DNA of 64,000 nucleotides from positions 30,939,154 through 31,003,153 of the forward strand of contig OY744608.1 of assembly GCA_963556255.1 (NCBI GenBank), given 5' to 3'. Below the pieces are notes generated by a model. It did not search any database. It was not told the DNA's origin and saw only the letters and a program-made list of their open reading frames with translations. Position numbers and translations under genes: made by a program. The stretch's first letter is position 1, and each line of letters starts with the position of its first letter. Source of the DNA: Allolobophora icterica. Taxonomy: Eukaryota > Annelida > Clitellata > Crassiclitellata > Lumbricidae. Of this stretch, positions 36,243 to 50,136 are shown one piece after another.

Positions 36243-39068
36243 CCCACCACCCGCACCTTAATAGATAACGTATACAGCAACGCATGGTCGAAGGTGCTCG
36301 AGGCCTTCATCATTGTTTCGGACATTTCGGACCATCTCCCGATCTGTACACGATTCACTTTTGAAGTCATTCCAAATAAAAATGATCGCTGTAAGGAAAC
36401 CAGAATATTTAACCAAGATAACCAAAAAAAATTCAAAGCAGCTCTTGAAGAAGCAAAATGGGACCCCATATTGAATGCCTGTGACCTAGGTAATGCAAAC
36501 GAAGCATATGAACTCTTTTTTGGCAAATACATGGAAGCCTACAACACGGCCTTTCCAGTTGTAGCGGAAGCAAAGAATTGTAGGAAGAAATTCAAGAAAC
36601 CCTGGATGACACCAGGAATTTTAAAATCCTGTAAGAAAAAAAAATTATTATATGTAAAGTATCTAAAAGCACCGAGTCAGCAAAATAAAAAAGCCTTCAC
36701 TGACTATAGGAATAAGTTCAAAACACTTAGAATAAACGCTGAACGTAACTACTATACGACCGAATTCTATAAACATCATAACGATCTAAAAGCTACTTGG
36801 AAACTACTTAGAGCAGCAATGCAAATCGAAGATAATAAAATTAATCAAATTACTTTGAAAATTAACGGAGTCCTGATGGAAGACCCAGGAATAGTTGCAA
36901 ATAATTTTAATAACTATTTTGTCAGTATAGCCAGTGATCTAGCTAGTAAAATACAAGAGTCTCCAGGCACCTTTCAAGAATTCCTCCCGCCATCTAGACT
37001 AAACTCTATGGGTTTGACGTTGACCTCTCCTGATGAACTTTTGAAAATTGGCAGTATTCTGAAAAAAACCCACACAAGAGGTCTAGACGACATCGACCCT
37101 TATATTGCCACCCCAAACTTATTTTTGATAACAAAACCACTAGCAGCAATCATAAATTGTTCCCTCTTAAATGGAGTAGTTCCCCACAAGATAAAAATGG
37201 CAAAAGTAGTTCCAATTTTCAAAAAAGGTGAAACTGACAACCCAGCTAATTATAGACCTATTTCGGTACTTCCCTATTTTGCCAAATATTTTGAGAAAAT
37301 AGTTTATGATCGACTCAGTAATTATATCAATAGCCTAGACCTAATACATCACTCTCAACACGGTTTTCAAGCTGGTCATTCAACCTATATGGCCCTAATT
37401 GACATGGAGGACAGAATCACGAAAGCTATCGATGCCAATGAAATCTCCGTGGGTATTTTCATTGATTTAGCGAAGGCCTTCGATACCGTCAACCACTCGA
37501 TCCTATTAAAAAAATTAGAAAACTATGGAGTTAGGGGCCCAATTTTAAAATGGTTCTACAGCTATTTCCAGGACCGTACCCAAAAAGTTTTATGTAATGG
37601 TATGCTCTCGGAATCTCGCTCAATCTTGTATGGGGTCCCCCAGGGTTCAAATCTAGGCCCCCTATTATTTTTGTTATATATAAATGATCTGGCTACTATA
37701 TCAAAAACTCTTTATTTTATATTATTTGCCGATGATACCAACATTTTTTTTACTCACCATTCTTGGCAAATCCTAATGGAAACCGTTAACTCAGAACTAA
37801 AACTCGTCAATAACTGGTTCTCGGCAAACCGGTTAACTCTCAACGTCGATAAAACTAATTTTATTATCTTTAAATCCCATAGGAAAATTACACCTATAGA
37901 TATCACCCTGGAGATCGCTGGAATCCCCATAGCCCAAGTAGAGTCTACTAAATTCCTGGGTGTGATCGTTGATAGGCATCTCTCCTGGAGAGAGCATATT
38001 CATTTCATTGCACAAAAAATTGCGAAAAACATAGGAATTATTAATAGGATATCGCACCTACTTCCGGAGGCTATTAGGTTAAACCTTTATTATTCCTTAA
38101 TCCTACCATATTTAAGTTATTGCAATATGATCTGGGCTTCCAATTATGACTCCCGACTTAGCAAATTAGTAACCCTACAAAAAAGGGCAGTTAGAATGAT
38201 CGCGGGTGCCCCTATAGGCTCCCACACTAGTCCTATTTTTAAAAGACTTAACCTATTAGATATAAAGCAAATTAGAACGGTACAATTGGGAGATTTCCTC
38301 TACCGGTTCGAACACAATATTCTACCTCCATCATTTCATAATTATTTTACAGCCGGATCTCAGATCCACACCTATAATACTAGGAATGCTGACACCTACC
38401 GATCTACCAGAGCTCGTACTAATATACGTGTGTTTTGTATAAAATTCTATGGGCCTCAACTTTGGAAAACAATACCTTCTGATATCCGTCTCTCTTCAAA
38501 TGTCTTTCTATTTAAAACTCGCTTAAAATCGTTCCTAATGAACACCGTCTGTAACGACACATAAGCATCGGATATAAAGGATGACCCGAGGGCGCTTTGG
38601 GGCACACGTCGGCGCATGGGCCTTCTCTAACTCCTCTAACTTTTACGCTCTTGCATTCTTTCTCTTTGTTCTGTTTATCCCATGACTCTTTCTTTCTTTC
38701 TTCAGCCACCGATCTAGCGATGCATGTTAGTTAAGATTAGTTAAGTAGCTCAGTTATTACTGTTTCTTTTTTCCCATTTTTTGGGTTTGTTTGTTTTTTC
38801 CTTCCACGAAGGTATATTATCGGTGTGCCTCCTATTTGTTTGGTGAGCGCTAGCCGGCGCTATATTTGTATCTATTTGCCTATAGAAGGTGTAACCGAGG
38901 CCTCCCTTTGACGACAGTCTCAGAAGCAAACTTCAGTTACCAAGTAGGTGTCCCTACCTAGCGGGAAAACTCTCCCTTTAGGGTCACCTTTTGCCTCCAG
39001 TGACGTGAATTACTAACAGTTCTTGTTTACAAGTTCAGTGTGTCATAACGTTTTGGATGCAATAAAAG

Positions 39069-39100
<32 letters not shown>

Positions 39101-39105
39101 ATATT
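36241..39105 (+). mobile_element. 5'-truncated non-LTR retrotransposon (LINE)
   Basis: The element begins right after a (TA)n tract, inside the endonuclease domain, and runs through the RT ORF to a 3' UTR. It ends with AATAAAAG and a (GATT)n tail at 39071-39100. 5' truncation plus a simple-repeat tail is the normal outcome of target-primed reverse transcription. A related but decayed copy on the other strand is at 47280-50136, with a different tail. I place it in the broad Jockey/CR1 group; a tree would be needed for the clade. Confidence 0.9.
36252..38564 (+). CDS. LINE ORF2 (endonuclease C-terminus, reverse transcriptase), 5' truncated
   Basis: The frame is open for ~770 codons after the microsatellite. 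It starts in the last part of an apurinic-type endonuclease: TLIDNVYSN, then IIVSDISDHLPI, the SDH motif. The RT follows with NYRPISVLPYFAKYFEKIV (fingers), IDLAKAFDTVNH (motif A, first catalytic Asp), YGVPQGSNLGPLLFLLYIND (motif B) and FADDT at 37725-37739 (the two catalytic Asp of motif C). FLGVIVDRHLSW and a C-terminal region follow, with stop TAA at 38562-38564. The catalytic residues are intact and no frameshift is seen, so this is a young copy. It lacks ORF1 and the endonuclease N-terminus, and so cannot move by itself. The frame is also open upstream through the TA repeat, but that part is not protein. Confidence 0.9.
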   Translation, partial: RTLIDNVYSNAWSKVLEAFIIVSDISDHLPICTRFTFEVIPNKNDRCKETRIFNQDNQKKFKAALEEAKWDPILNACDLGNANEAYELFFGKYMEAYNTAFPVVAEAKNCRKKFKKPWMTPGILKSCKKKKLLYVKYLKAPSQQNKKAFTDYRNKFKTLRINAERNYYTTEFYKHHNDLKATWKLLRAAMQIEDNKINQITLKINGVLMEDPGIVANNFNNYFVSIASDLASKIQESPGTFQEFLPPSRLNSMGLTLTSPDELLKIGSILKKTHTRGLDDIDPYIATPNLFLITKPLAAIINCSLLNGVVPHKIKMAKVVPIFKKGETDNPANYRPISVLPYFAKYFEKIVYDRLSNYINSLDLIHHSQHGFQAGHSTYMALIDMEDRITKAIDANEISVGIFIDLAKAFDTVNHSILLKKLENYGVRGPILKWFYSYFQDRTQKVLCNGMLSESRSILYGVPQGSNLGPLLFLLYINDLATISKTLYFILFADDTNIFFTHHSWQILMETVNSELKLVNNWFSANRLTLNVDKTNFIIFKSHRKITPIDITLEIAGIPIAQVESTKFLGVIVDRHLSWREHIHFIAQKIAKNIGIINRISHLLPEAIRLNLYYSLILPYLSYCNMIWASNYDSRLSKLVTLQKRAVRMIAGAPIGSHTSPIFKRLNLLDIKQIRTVQLGDFLYRFEHNILPPSFHNYFTAGSQIHTYNTRNADTYRSTRARTNIRVFCIKFYGPQLWKTIPSDIRLSSNVFLFKTRLKSFLMNTVCNDT

Positions 39106-39569
39106 AGTGTAAATCTCATATTAGCTACTCATTTCTCGCTATGAAACATATACGCTATCTACTCTTTGTCGTTAGCTCTTCATTTTTGGTGAGTAGTTAA
39201 CGTTTGAGAGCCTGAAAAAAATACTCAGAAGTGTTTCTTAACAGAAGTCAAAATTGTACCCGACTCCTGACATAGTCTCCTGCCAGATATCCCATGGAGA
39301 AACCTAGAATGCAAGTAGATTAGAAGGAAATTTTATCTGAAATTCGACCCCCTATATCAGGCCTGGTGAAAAAGAAGACCTCGGATAGTCAATGTATATA
39401 TTTCATATATTTATAAAATAAGGCGGCTTGTTTTTAAAACAAATTACCGAGCCTTACATAGTACCAATATTAACAACCTTCAACGTTTTTGTTGAATTTT
39501 CTGCATAACTTTTTCAATTATCAATGTAAACCAAAAATTGTGTCCTATTTTTTCGCCGGTTAAATCTAG
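39106..39569. other. no recognisable feature
   Basis: AT-rich spacer between the LINE tail and the satellite. Confidence 0.4.
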
Positions 39570-42500
39570 TGGATGAGTACTGAGTAGCTCTGGTTCAGAA
39601 TATAATCATATACTTGTTCAAAATGTGTACTGAGTAGCTATGGTTCAGAATATAACCATATATGCTGGTGTAAAAATTATACCTTGGAGAACATATAGTA
39701 CTGAGCGGTAGTTTTAATACGTAGTAGTAATATTTGCAAGTTTCAACGTTTTGATTAATGCTATTACTATAAGTAAAAATTCTGTCCACACAATGAGTAG
39801 CTATGGTTCAGAATATAATCATATTCATGTATAAATATTATTATGCCTTATGGAACATATAGTCCTGAGTGGCTAAGGTAGTTTTAATACGTAGTAGCAA
39901 TATTAGCAGGTTTCAGCGTTTTGATTAATGATATTAAATGTAATAATTCTGTTTACACAATGAGTAGCTATGGTTCAGAATATAATCATATTCTGGTGTA
40001 AATATTATACCTTATGGAACATATAGTTCTGAGTGGCTAAGGTATCTTTAATACGTATATATTAACGAGTTTCATCGTTTTGATTAATGCTATTACTATA
40101 AGTAAAAATTCTGTCCACACAATGAGTAGCTATGGTTCAGAATATAATCATATTCTGGTGTAATATTATACCTTATGGAATATATAGTTCTGAGTGGCTA
40201 AGGTAGTTTTAATACGTAGTAGTAATATTAACGAGTTTCAACGTTTTGATTAATGGCATTATTATAAGTAATAATTCTGTCTACACAATGAGTAGCTACG
40301 GTTCATAATATAATCATATTCATGTATAAATATTATTATACCTTATGGAACATATAGTTCTGAGTGGCTATGGTAGTTTTAATACGTAGTAATAATATTA
40401 ACGAGTTTCAACGTTTTGATTAATGCTATTACTATAAGTAATAATTCTGTCCACACAATGAGCAGCCATGGTTCAGAATATAATCATATTCTGGTGTAAA
40501 TATTATACCTTACGGAACATATAGTTCTGAGTGACTAAGGTAGTTTTAATACGTAGTAGTAATATTAACGAGTTTCAACGTTTTGATTAATGCTATGACT
40601 ATAAGTAATAATTCCGTCCACACAATGAGTAGCTATGGTTCAGAATATAATCATATTCTGGCGTAATATTATACCTTACGGAACATATAGTTCTGAGTGG
40701 CTAAGGTAGTTTTAATACGTAGTAGTAATATTAACGAGTTTCAACGTTTTTTCATTGATGCTACTACTATAAGTAATAAATCTGTCTAGACAATGAGTAG
40801 CTACGGCTCAGAATATAATCATATTCATGTATAAATATTATTATACCTTATGGAACATATCGTCCTGAGTGGCTAAGTTAGTTTTAATACGTAGTAGTAA
40901 TATTAGCAGGTTTCAGCGTTTTGATTAATGATATTAAATGTAATAATTCTGTTTACACAATGAGTAGCTATGGTTCAGAATATAATCATATTCTGGTGAA
41001 AATATTATACCTTATGGAACATATAGTTCTGAGTGGCTAAGGTATCTTTAATACGTAGTAGTGATATTAACGAGTTTCATCGTTTTCATTAATGCTATTA
41101 CTATAAGTAAAAATTCTGTCCACACAATGAGTACCTATGGTTCAGAATATAATCATATTCTGGTGTAATATTATACCTTATGGAACATATAGTTCTGAGT
41201 GGCTAAGGTAGTTTTAATACGTAGTAGTAATATTAACGAGTTTCAACCTTTTGATTAATGGCATTATTATAAGTAATAATTCTGTCTACAAAATGAGTAG
41301 CTACGGTTCAGAATATAATCATATTCATGTATAAATATTATTATACCTTATGGAACATATAGTCCTGAGTGGCTAAGGTACCTTTAATACGTACTAGTAA
41401 TATTAACGGGTTTCATCGTTTTGATTAATGCTATTACTATAAGTAATAATTCTGTCCACACAATGAGTAGCTACGGTTCAGAATATAATCATATTCATGT
41501 ATAAATATTATTATACCTTATGGAACATATAGTTCTGAGTGGCTAAGGCAGTTTTAACACGTAGTAGTAATATTAACGAGTTCCAGCGTTTTGATTAATG
41601 CTATTACTATAGGTAATAATTCTGTCCACAGAATGAGTAGCTATGGTTCAGAATATAATCATATTCTGGTGTAAATATTATACCTTATGGAACATATAGT
41701 TCTGAGTGGCTAAGGTAGTTTTAATACGTAGTAGTAATATAAACGAGTTTCAACGTTTTGATTAATGCTATTACTATAAGTAATAATTCTGTCCACACAA
41801 CGAGTAGCTATGGTTCAGAATCTAATCATATTCTGGTGTAATACTATGCCTTATGGAACATATAGTTCTGAGTGGATAAGGTAGTTTTAATACGTAGTAG
41901 TAATATTAACGAGTTTCAACGTTTTGATTAATGCTATTACTATAAGTAATAGTTCTGTCCACACAATGAGTAGCTATGGTTCAGAATATAATCATATTCT
42001 GGTGTAATACTATACCTTATGGAACATATAGTCCTACCTTATGGAACATATAGTCCTGAGTGGCTGAGGTAGTTTTAATACGTAGTAGTAATATTAGCAG
42101 GTTTCAGCGTTTTGATTAATGATATTAAATGTAATAATTCTGTTTACACAATGAGTAGCTATGGTTCAGAATATAATCATATTCTGGTGAAAATATTATA
42201 CCTTATGGAACATATAGTTCTGAGTGGCTAAGGTATCTTTAATACGTAGTAGTGATATTAACGAGTTTCATCGTTTTCATTAATGCTATTACTATAAGTA
42301 AAAATTCTGTCCACACAATGAGTACCTATGGTTCAGAATATAATCATATTCTGGTGTAATATTATACCTTATGGAACATATAGTTCTGAGTGGCTAAGGT
42401 AGTTTTAATACGTAGTAGTAATATTAACGAGTTTCAACCTTTTGATTAATGGCATTATTATAAGTAATAATTCTGTCTACAAAATGAGTAGCTACGGTTC

Positions 42501-45060
42501 AGAATATAATCATATTCATGTATAAATATTATTATACCTTATGGAACATATAGTCCTGAGTGGCTAAGGTACCTTTAATACGTACTAGTAATATTAACGG
42601 GTTTCATCGTTTTGATTAATGCTATTACTATAAGTAATAATTCTGTCCACACAATGAGTAGCTACGGTTCAGAATATAATCATATTCATGTATAAATATT
42701 ATTATACCTTATGGAACATATAGTTCTGAGTGGCTAAGGCAGTTTTAACACGTAGTAGTAATATTAACGAGTTCCAGCGTTTTGATTAATGCTATTACTA
42801 TAGGTAATAATTCTGTCCACAGAATGAGTAGCTATGGTTCAGAATATAATCATATTCTGGTGTAAATATTATACCTTATGGAACATATAGTTCTGAGTGG
42901 CTAAGGTAGTTTTAATACGTAGTAGTAATATAAACGAGTTTCAACGTTTTGATTAATGCTATTACTATAAGTAATAATTCTGTCCACACAACGAGTAGCT
43001 ATGGTTCAGAATCTAATCATATTCTGGTGTAATACTATGCCTTATGGAACATATAGTTCTGAGTGGATAAGGTAGTTTTAATACGTAGTAGTAATATTAA
43101 CGAGTTTCAACGTTTTGATTAATGCTATTACTATAAGTAATAATTCTGTCCACACAATGAGTAGCTATGGTTCAGAATATAATCATATTCTGGTGTAATA
43201 CTATACCTTATGGAACATATAGTCCTACCTTATGGAACATATAGTCCTGAGTGGCTGAGGTAGTTTTAATACGTAGTAGTAATATTAACGAGTTTCAGCG
43301 TTTTGATAAATGTCATTATTATAAGTTATAATCTGTCCACACAATGTGTAGCTATGGTTCAGAATATAATCATATTCTGGTGAAAATATTATACCTTATG
43401 GAACATATCGTTCTGAGTGGCTAAGGTATCTTTAATACGTAGTAGTAATATTAACGAGTTTTATCGTTTTGATTAATGCTATTACTATAAGTAATAATTC
43501 TGTCTACACAATGAGTAGCTATGGTTCAGAATATAATCATATTCATGTATAAATATTATAATACCTTATGGAACATATAGCTCTGAGTGGCTAAGGTAGT
43601 TTTAATACGTAGTATTAATATTAACGAGTTTCAACGTTTTGATTAATGCTATTACTATAAGTAATAATTCTGTCCACAGAATGAGTAGCTATGGTTCAGA
43701 ATATAATCATATTCTGGAATCAATATTATACCTTATGGAACATATAGTTCTGAGTGGCTAAGGTAGTTTTAATACATAGTAGTAATATTAACGAGTTTCA
43801 ACGTTTGATTAATGTCATTATTATAAGTGATAATTCTGTCCACACAATGAGTAGCTATGGTTCAGAATATAATCATATTCTGGTGTAAATATTATACCTT
43901 ATGGAACACATAGTCCTGAGTGGCTGAGGTAGTTTTAATACGTAGTAGTAATATTAGCAGGTTTCAACGTTTTGATTAATGATATTAAAAGTAATAATTC
44001 TGTTTACACAACGAGTAGCTATGGTTCAGAATATAATCATATTCTGGTGTAAATATTATACCTTATGGAACATATAGTCCTGAGTGGCTGAGGTAGTTTT
44101 AATACGTAGTAGTAATATTAGCAAGTTTCAACTTTTGATTGATGCCATTATTATAAGTAATAATTCTGTCCACACAATGAGTAGCTATGGTTCAGAATAT
44201 AATCATATTCTCGTGTAAAAACAATACCTTGGGCAACATATAGTACTGAGTGGCTACGGTAATCTAAATATTCAGAAATGAGTAGCTAAGGTTCAGAATA
44301 TAATCATATTCTGGTGTAAAAACAATACCTTGGGGAACATATAGTACTGAGTGGCTAAGGTAGCTTTAATAATTAGCAATATTAAAAAATTTAATTATTA
44401 GCAATATTAACAAATTTCAACCCTTTGATAAATGCTATTAGTATAAGTAATAATACTGTCTACACAAAGAGTAGCTATGGTTCAGAATACAACCATATTC
44501 TTGGGTAAAAACAATACCTTGGGAACACATAGTACTTAGTCGCTAAGGTAGTTTTAATACTTACTACCAATATTATCAAGTTTTAACGTTTTGAAATATG
44601 CCATTATAGGTAATATTTCTGTTTACACAATGAGTAGCTATGGTTCAGAATATAATCATATTCTGGTATGGAAATTATACCTTATGGAACATATAGTACT
44701 GAGTGACTAAGGTAGTTTAAAAACGTAGTAGTATTATTAGCTAGTTTCAACGTTTGCTAAATGCTTTTACTATAATTAATAATTCTGTCTGCACAATGAG
44801 TACCTATGGTTCATAATATAATCATATTCTTGTGTAAAAACAATACCTTGGGGAACATATAGTACCGAGTCGCTTAGGTAGTTTTAATACCTAGTATCAA
44901 TATTAACAAGTTTCAACGTTTTGATTAATGCTATTACTATAAGTAATTATTCTATCTACACAATGAGTAGCTATGATCCAGAATATAATCATATTTTGAT
45001 GTTATAACTATACCTTGAGGATCATATAGTATTGAGTCGCTAAGGTAGTTTTAATAACTA
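39570..45060. repeat. AT-rich satellite, ~167-bp monomer, about 33 copies
   Basis: Each monomer carries GAGTAGCTATGGTTCAGAAT, an AGAATAT-AATC-ATATTCT hairpin (7-bp perfect stem, 4-nt loop), TTATACCTTATGGAACATAT, CTGAGTGGCTAAGGTAGTTT, TAATACGTAGTAGTAATATT, and GATTAATGCTATTACTATAA. A typical monomer counted base by base is 167 bp. Within one monomer the words GAGTAGCTATGGT and GAGTGGCTAAGGT lie ~72 bp apart, suggesting that the monomer grew from a shorter unit. Central copies are the most alike; outer copies (39570-39900 and 44200-45060) are more diverged, as expected of unequal exchange. There is no coding potential. Confidence 0.95.
40880..43261. repeat. higher-order repeat: 1,191-bp unit in two nearly identical copies
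   Basis: Diagnostic variants recur at a constant 1,191-bp offset: GTGATATTAACGAG at 41061 and 42252, CCTTTAATACGTACTAG at 41381 and 42572, TTCCAGCGTTTTG at 41581 and 42772, and the GTCCTACCTTATGG partial duplication at 42031 and 43222. The unit is about seven monomers. An older copy of part of it (TATTAGCAGGTTTCAGCG) is at 39901, 1,000 bp upstream of its 40901 counterpart. I noticed only one clear base difference inside the duplicated block (TAATAGTTC near 41948 versus TAATAATTC near 43139). Confidence 0.9.
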
Positions 45061-45979
45061 GTTCCAAAGCTAACAGTCAACCACTAATGCAACGTCATTC
45101 AATGATAGCATTAATTAATCGGTCCCAGTTCACATTTTCAGCTTAACCATACAAAGTAATTCAATTAATCAATAGATTAACGTTCCAATGCACATATTCA
45201 ACTCAATTGTTCACAAGTCAAACTGAGGAAGCAATCGCCTGTTGCTGACTGAAACAGCTAATTTGTCTAGCTTTGCCAATCAATGGCAATTCGCATCAAT
45301 CACTAATTCAGTTGCAAGCAAATTATCAATGTTCAGGCTAAATCAATGAGCGTTAAACTTTTTAACGTCGACTAGGCTAGTTCAGTTACCAGGCATGTCA
45401 TCTGCCTGTCAATCAATCTTCAAACTAGTAGCAAGAACTTCAGAACATTCCGCATTAATTAAGTTAATTACTCGGCAGGCTTTTCACCTATCAATCAATC
45501 TCTAAACTAATTTAAGAATTTCAAAACATTCCGCATTGACTAGATTAATTAATCAGCAGTATTTCCACCTGTCAATCATTCTCTGAACTAATTCAATAGA
45601 TTCAGCACATGAATGCTCAACAGAAAGTTAATCTGATTTCGCCTATCAATAACAAGAGTTTCAAGACAGTTCACTAAATCAATTACGGAGCACTGTTATC
45701 TGCTTGTCAATCAATCTTTAAGCTAATTCAATTGCAAACTCAATAGCAAAAGTTTCAAAGCATCCACATTAATTAGTTCATAGAAATACAGGTCGTCTGC
45801 CTCTCAGTTAATTAATGCTGGCCATGCGTTATCCACCTGTAAAGCAAACCTGTTCAGAGAGTCTTCGTGAACTATGAATGAAGAGAAATCGCTTAAGTCG
45901 ATTAATAGGAGAATCGTGTACACAATCGCTTACATGTAAGTTCGCAAGGCCATGATCATCGTCGTCGTTCTCACGTGGC
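45061..45979. repeat. degenerate ~80-90-bp repeats downstream of the ZCCHC24-like gene
   Basis: Between about 45390 and 45800 the phrase CTGTCAATCAATCTT...CTAATTCAA...TTTCAAAACATTCCGCATTAAT recurs four or five times in diverged form. On the minus strand this is the 3' flank or UTR of the gene ending at 45980. Confidence 0.55.
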
Positions 45980-46889
<910 letters not shown>

Positions 46890-47279
46890 CTTGACAATTA
46901 TTATACCTTATGGAACATATAGGACTGAGCAGAGCCGTATATTTGGGACTGAGTGGCTAAGGTAGTTTTAATACTTAGCAATGAGTATCTAATGTTCAGG
47001 ATATAATCATATTCTGGTGTAAAAAGAATACTTTGGGGAACATATAGTACTGAATGGCTAAGGTATTTTTTATACATAGTAGTATTATTAGGAAGTTTCA
47101 ACGTTTTGATTAATGATAAGTACTAATTCTATCTACACAATGAGTTGCTATGGTTCAAATTATAATCTTTTTCTGGTATAAAATTATATCTTGGGAACAT
47201 ATATTTTACAGAGTGGCTGAGGTAGTTTTAATAGTGAGTAATGAGTAGCTACGGTTCAGAATATGATCATATTATGGTA
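46890..47279. repeat. satellite fragment (diverged monomers)
   Basis: TTATACCTTATGGAACATAT, CTGAGTGGCTAAGGTAGTTT and ATAATCATATTCTGGTGTAA match the 39.6-45.1 kb monomer. The array breaks off inside a monomer at ATTATGGTA (47279), where the LINE begins. Confidence 0.85.
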
Positions 47280-50136
47280 CAGAACAGAACAGAACATTTT
47301 TATTGGTCCACACATTTGATATACATACATTCCTTAACATCAAGTTGTTTTACCAGTTAAAGACTCGTTTACCGTTTAACAGATACTATTAAATAGTATC
47401 TGTTTTTAGTAAACCAATGTTTGTATTAAATAACAATACACACAACTAATTTAATTCATCAGATTAACATGTTTATTTTAATACATAAGATTATCAAATT
47501 TTCAAAGCAAGAATATAGGCCTATGTTCCTTAGATTAGTATCATTGGTATGTGCTGAGCCTGAATAAAAAAAAAAAAAAAAAGAAACCTGAATGATAAGG
47601 ATCGGAAATATTGATAGGACACAAAGGGAGACCCAGAAGGGATGGTGTCGCGTTAAGGCGAGCCCCCTATTGCTTGTTAATCCCAACATGGGAGTCGAAT
47701 ATAAGGACCAGGAGATTAAGTACGTTAATACAATGTAGGATACAATAAAGTAAAGTGAAGCAGAGCAAAGATAGGGCAATAGCAAGTGAAGTGAAATAAC
47801 TTCGGTACCGTAATGTAATGTAAAGTAAATTTAATTGTAAAGTAATATTATTGTAATATTAGATTAGTTCAATCTATATTTGTTCCAACTCTTGTACATC
47901 CAAGTTGATGAGTTCAGTACACCAACATCAATCGTATTAGATTCAGCCTAGTAGCATTTCAAGTTATAAGGTCAGTATACGAACATCAATCTTATTAGAT
48001 ACAGCCAAGTAGCATTTCAAGTTATTAGTAAACAAACAAATCTGACCCATTTGTTAGTAATCTATACTATAAAATTTAATCTGAAAGCAACCAGTCTTTT
48101 AACTGACGTCTAAATATATTTAAACTAGCAGAGTCTTTAATTGACCCAGGTATTGAGTTCCACATTAGTGGACTCTTACATAAAATAGAATATTTACGTA
48201 TATTAGTCCTAGCAAAAACACTTCTTAAGTTAGGTGCATTTCTTGTTATATAATTATGCACCTGGGAATTCATGGTAAACAAGCAAGAGTACTCATGGGG
48301 TAGTAATTTGTTTATCAATGAATACCTAAAAATACCAATTTGGCATTCAAGTAATTTATCCAATTTAAGTATTCTCAAAGTCAGAAATAAGCATGGCTGT
48401 AGTCGAGGGTATACGCGGGTATACACTATACAGCGTATACTCACCTCTAGAGACAGTATACTTACCTCACAAAATATTTATATTTATTTATATTAAAATA
48501 CTGTAGTGTATACTCACAAAATACTGTAGCGTATACTCACCTCTAATTTGTTTTGGAAAACTAACCGATAGCGTGTACTCACCTCTAATTTTACCACTAC
48601 AGCCCTGGAAATAAGTCATGAGTATGAGCCAAAAAGTGCGATTTAGTTATTTTTCTTATAATCCTTCTGTGTAGTATATTTAATTTGCTAAGCCTAGAAC
48701 TATAGTTAGAAGCCCACACCAGATTACAGTAATACAGATAAGGGTAAATCATAGTAAAATATAGAGTATTTAATATTTCAGATGATAGTAAGTAGGAGAT
48801 TCTTTTTATCACCCCAATAGTCCTTGCTATTTTGTGGGATATTTGTTCAATATGTTCTTTCCAGGTTAGATATCTGTCAAGGTAAACCCCTAGGAATTCA
48901 ACCGAGTCTACCTGGGGAATTTCAGTCCGGTCAATTATAAGCTTTTCTAATGTATGATTTCTGATCTTACCCCTTGCTGATAATAGGATGTAATTGGTTT
49001 TGTTTTAGTTTCAAGATAGTTTGTTGGCCTTAAACCAGTTACCTATTTGCATTAGTTCTTTATTAGTGGTATATCAAATAGGTCCTTAAATGAGGCATTA
49101 GAATAGAATACATTGGAGTCGTCAGCAAATAATACAAAATTTAGTAAGGTAGACGATCAAGGAAGATCATTGATATAAATAAAAAAATAATAATGGTCCA
49201 AGGACCAACCCCTGAGGAACTCCAAACGCAAGCCATCTAAATGAGGATCTAATCCCGTTACATTTACTTGCTGGTATCGTGATGAGAGATAATCTTGAAA
49301 CCAAGCCAGTGGAAGTCCTCTTACTCCAGAGTTAAACAGCTTTTTAATTAATATTTTATGATTCACCGTGTCGAATGCCTTCGACAGACCGAGGAAGATT
49401 CCTATAGCGAATTCCTTATTGTCAATGGCTTGAGATATTTTGCCGTGAATGTTTATTAAGGATAGGGTTGTTGAGTAACCCGGTCTGAATCCATGTTGAT
49501 GGGAACAAAGTAGTTTCAGTTTATCAACGAAATCATAGTCTGTGGTAAATTACCTTTTCAAGTATTTTTGCAAAAAATTATAAAATAGAAATAGGCCTGT
49601 AGTTGTTTAGTTTCTCCCTAATCACCTTGTTTGAAAATTGGAGTAACCGTAGACAGCTTCATTTTTAAAGGTACTACACCATTAGCCATTGAGCAGTTGT
49701 ATATATTGGCCAAAGGCTTAGAAATATAATCTAAATTAGAGCCAATAACAACTGGATCAAATAAATCATGTCCTATGCTGTGAGATATTTTCATTGTTGA
49801 GTGCATAGACATAATCTCTTCTGCACTAGTAGCAGTAGGGTACAATGCCAACGATGAAGGAGGAGAAGGCCGGAGGTAGTCAGAGAAGGAGGAGGAAGTA
49901 TCTGGAATCTTTTCACAAAGTCTTTTGGCTACCTGGGTAAAGTGCACATTTCAAACTATATGCTATCATTGCATTAATAATGCATTATCCATTATAAAGT
50001 GACCATCCCTGTTTAATGATCCTATATATAGCTGAGTCAGGTGGACTCTGGTTCAGCACCAATCTAATAGTTGACCAGGTTTTTTAGGTCATTTTTATGC
50101 TTCAAACATTCCGTGTTATAATAGCTCTGTATAGAT
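47280..50136 (-). mobile_element. decayed LINE inserted in satellite
   Basis: On the minus strand, from 5' to 3': a segment ISKPLANIYNCSMANGVVPL (near 49700), the RT motif-A side VNHKILIKKLFNSGVRG (49370-49310), a YYCNLVWASNYSSRLSKL segment (near 48700), and a C-terminal WNSIPGSIKDSASLNIFRRQ (near 48130). The tail reads TTCTGTTCTG at 47280-47297. It parallels the LINE at 36241, but frameshifts and stops break the ORF and the YADD box is altered. The hexamer ATGGTA precedes the tail (47274-47279) and also follows the 5' end beyond the hAT insertion (51061-51066), a likely TSD. The copy is interrupted by 48392-48607. Confidence 0.8.
48392..48607. mobile_element. 216-bp hAT-like MITE inside the LINE, perfect TSD
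   Basis: The left end CATGGCTGTAGT and the reverse complement of the right end, CAGGGCTGTAGT, match 11/12. The octamer GAAATAAG is exact at 48384-48391 and 48608-48615. The interior has several GCGTATACTCACCTCTA units, probably internal repeats. Confidence 0.9.

Noticed and set aside
36087..36251. N-terminal extension of the LINE ORF through the TA repeat
   Set aside because: The open frame upstream is microsatellite sequence; LINE homology begins only at TLIDNVYSN (about 36256).
39570..45060. CRISPR-like array of regular repeats
   Set aside because: There are no unique spacers between short repeats. The whole 167-bp unit is repeated, as in a satellite, and the genome is eukaryotic.
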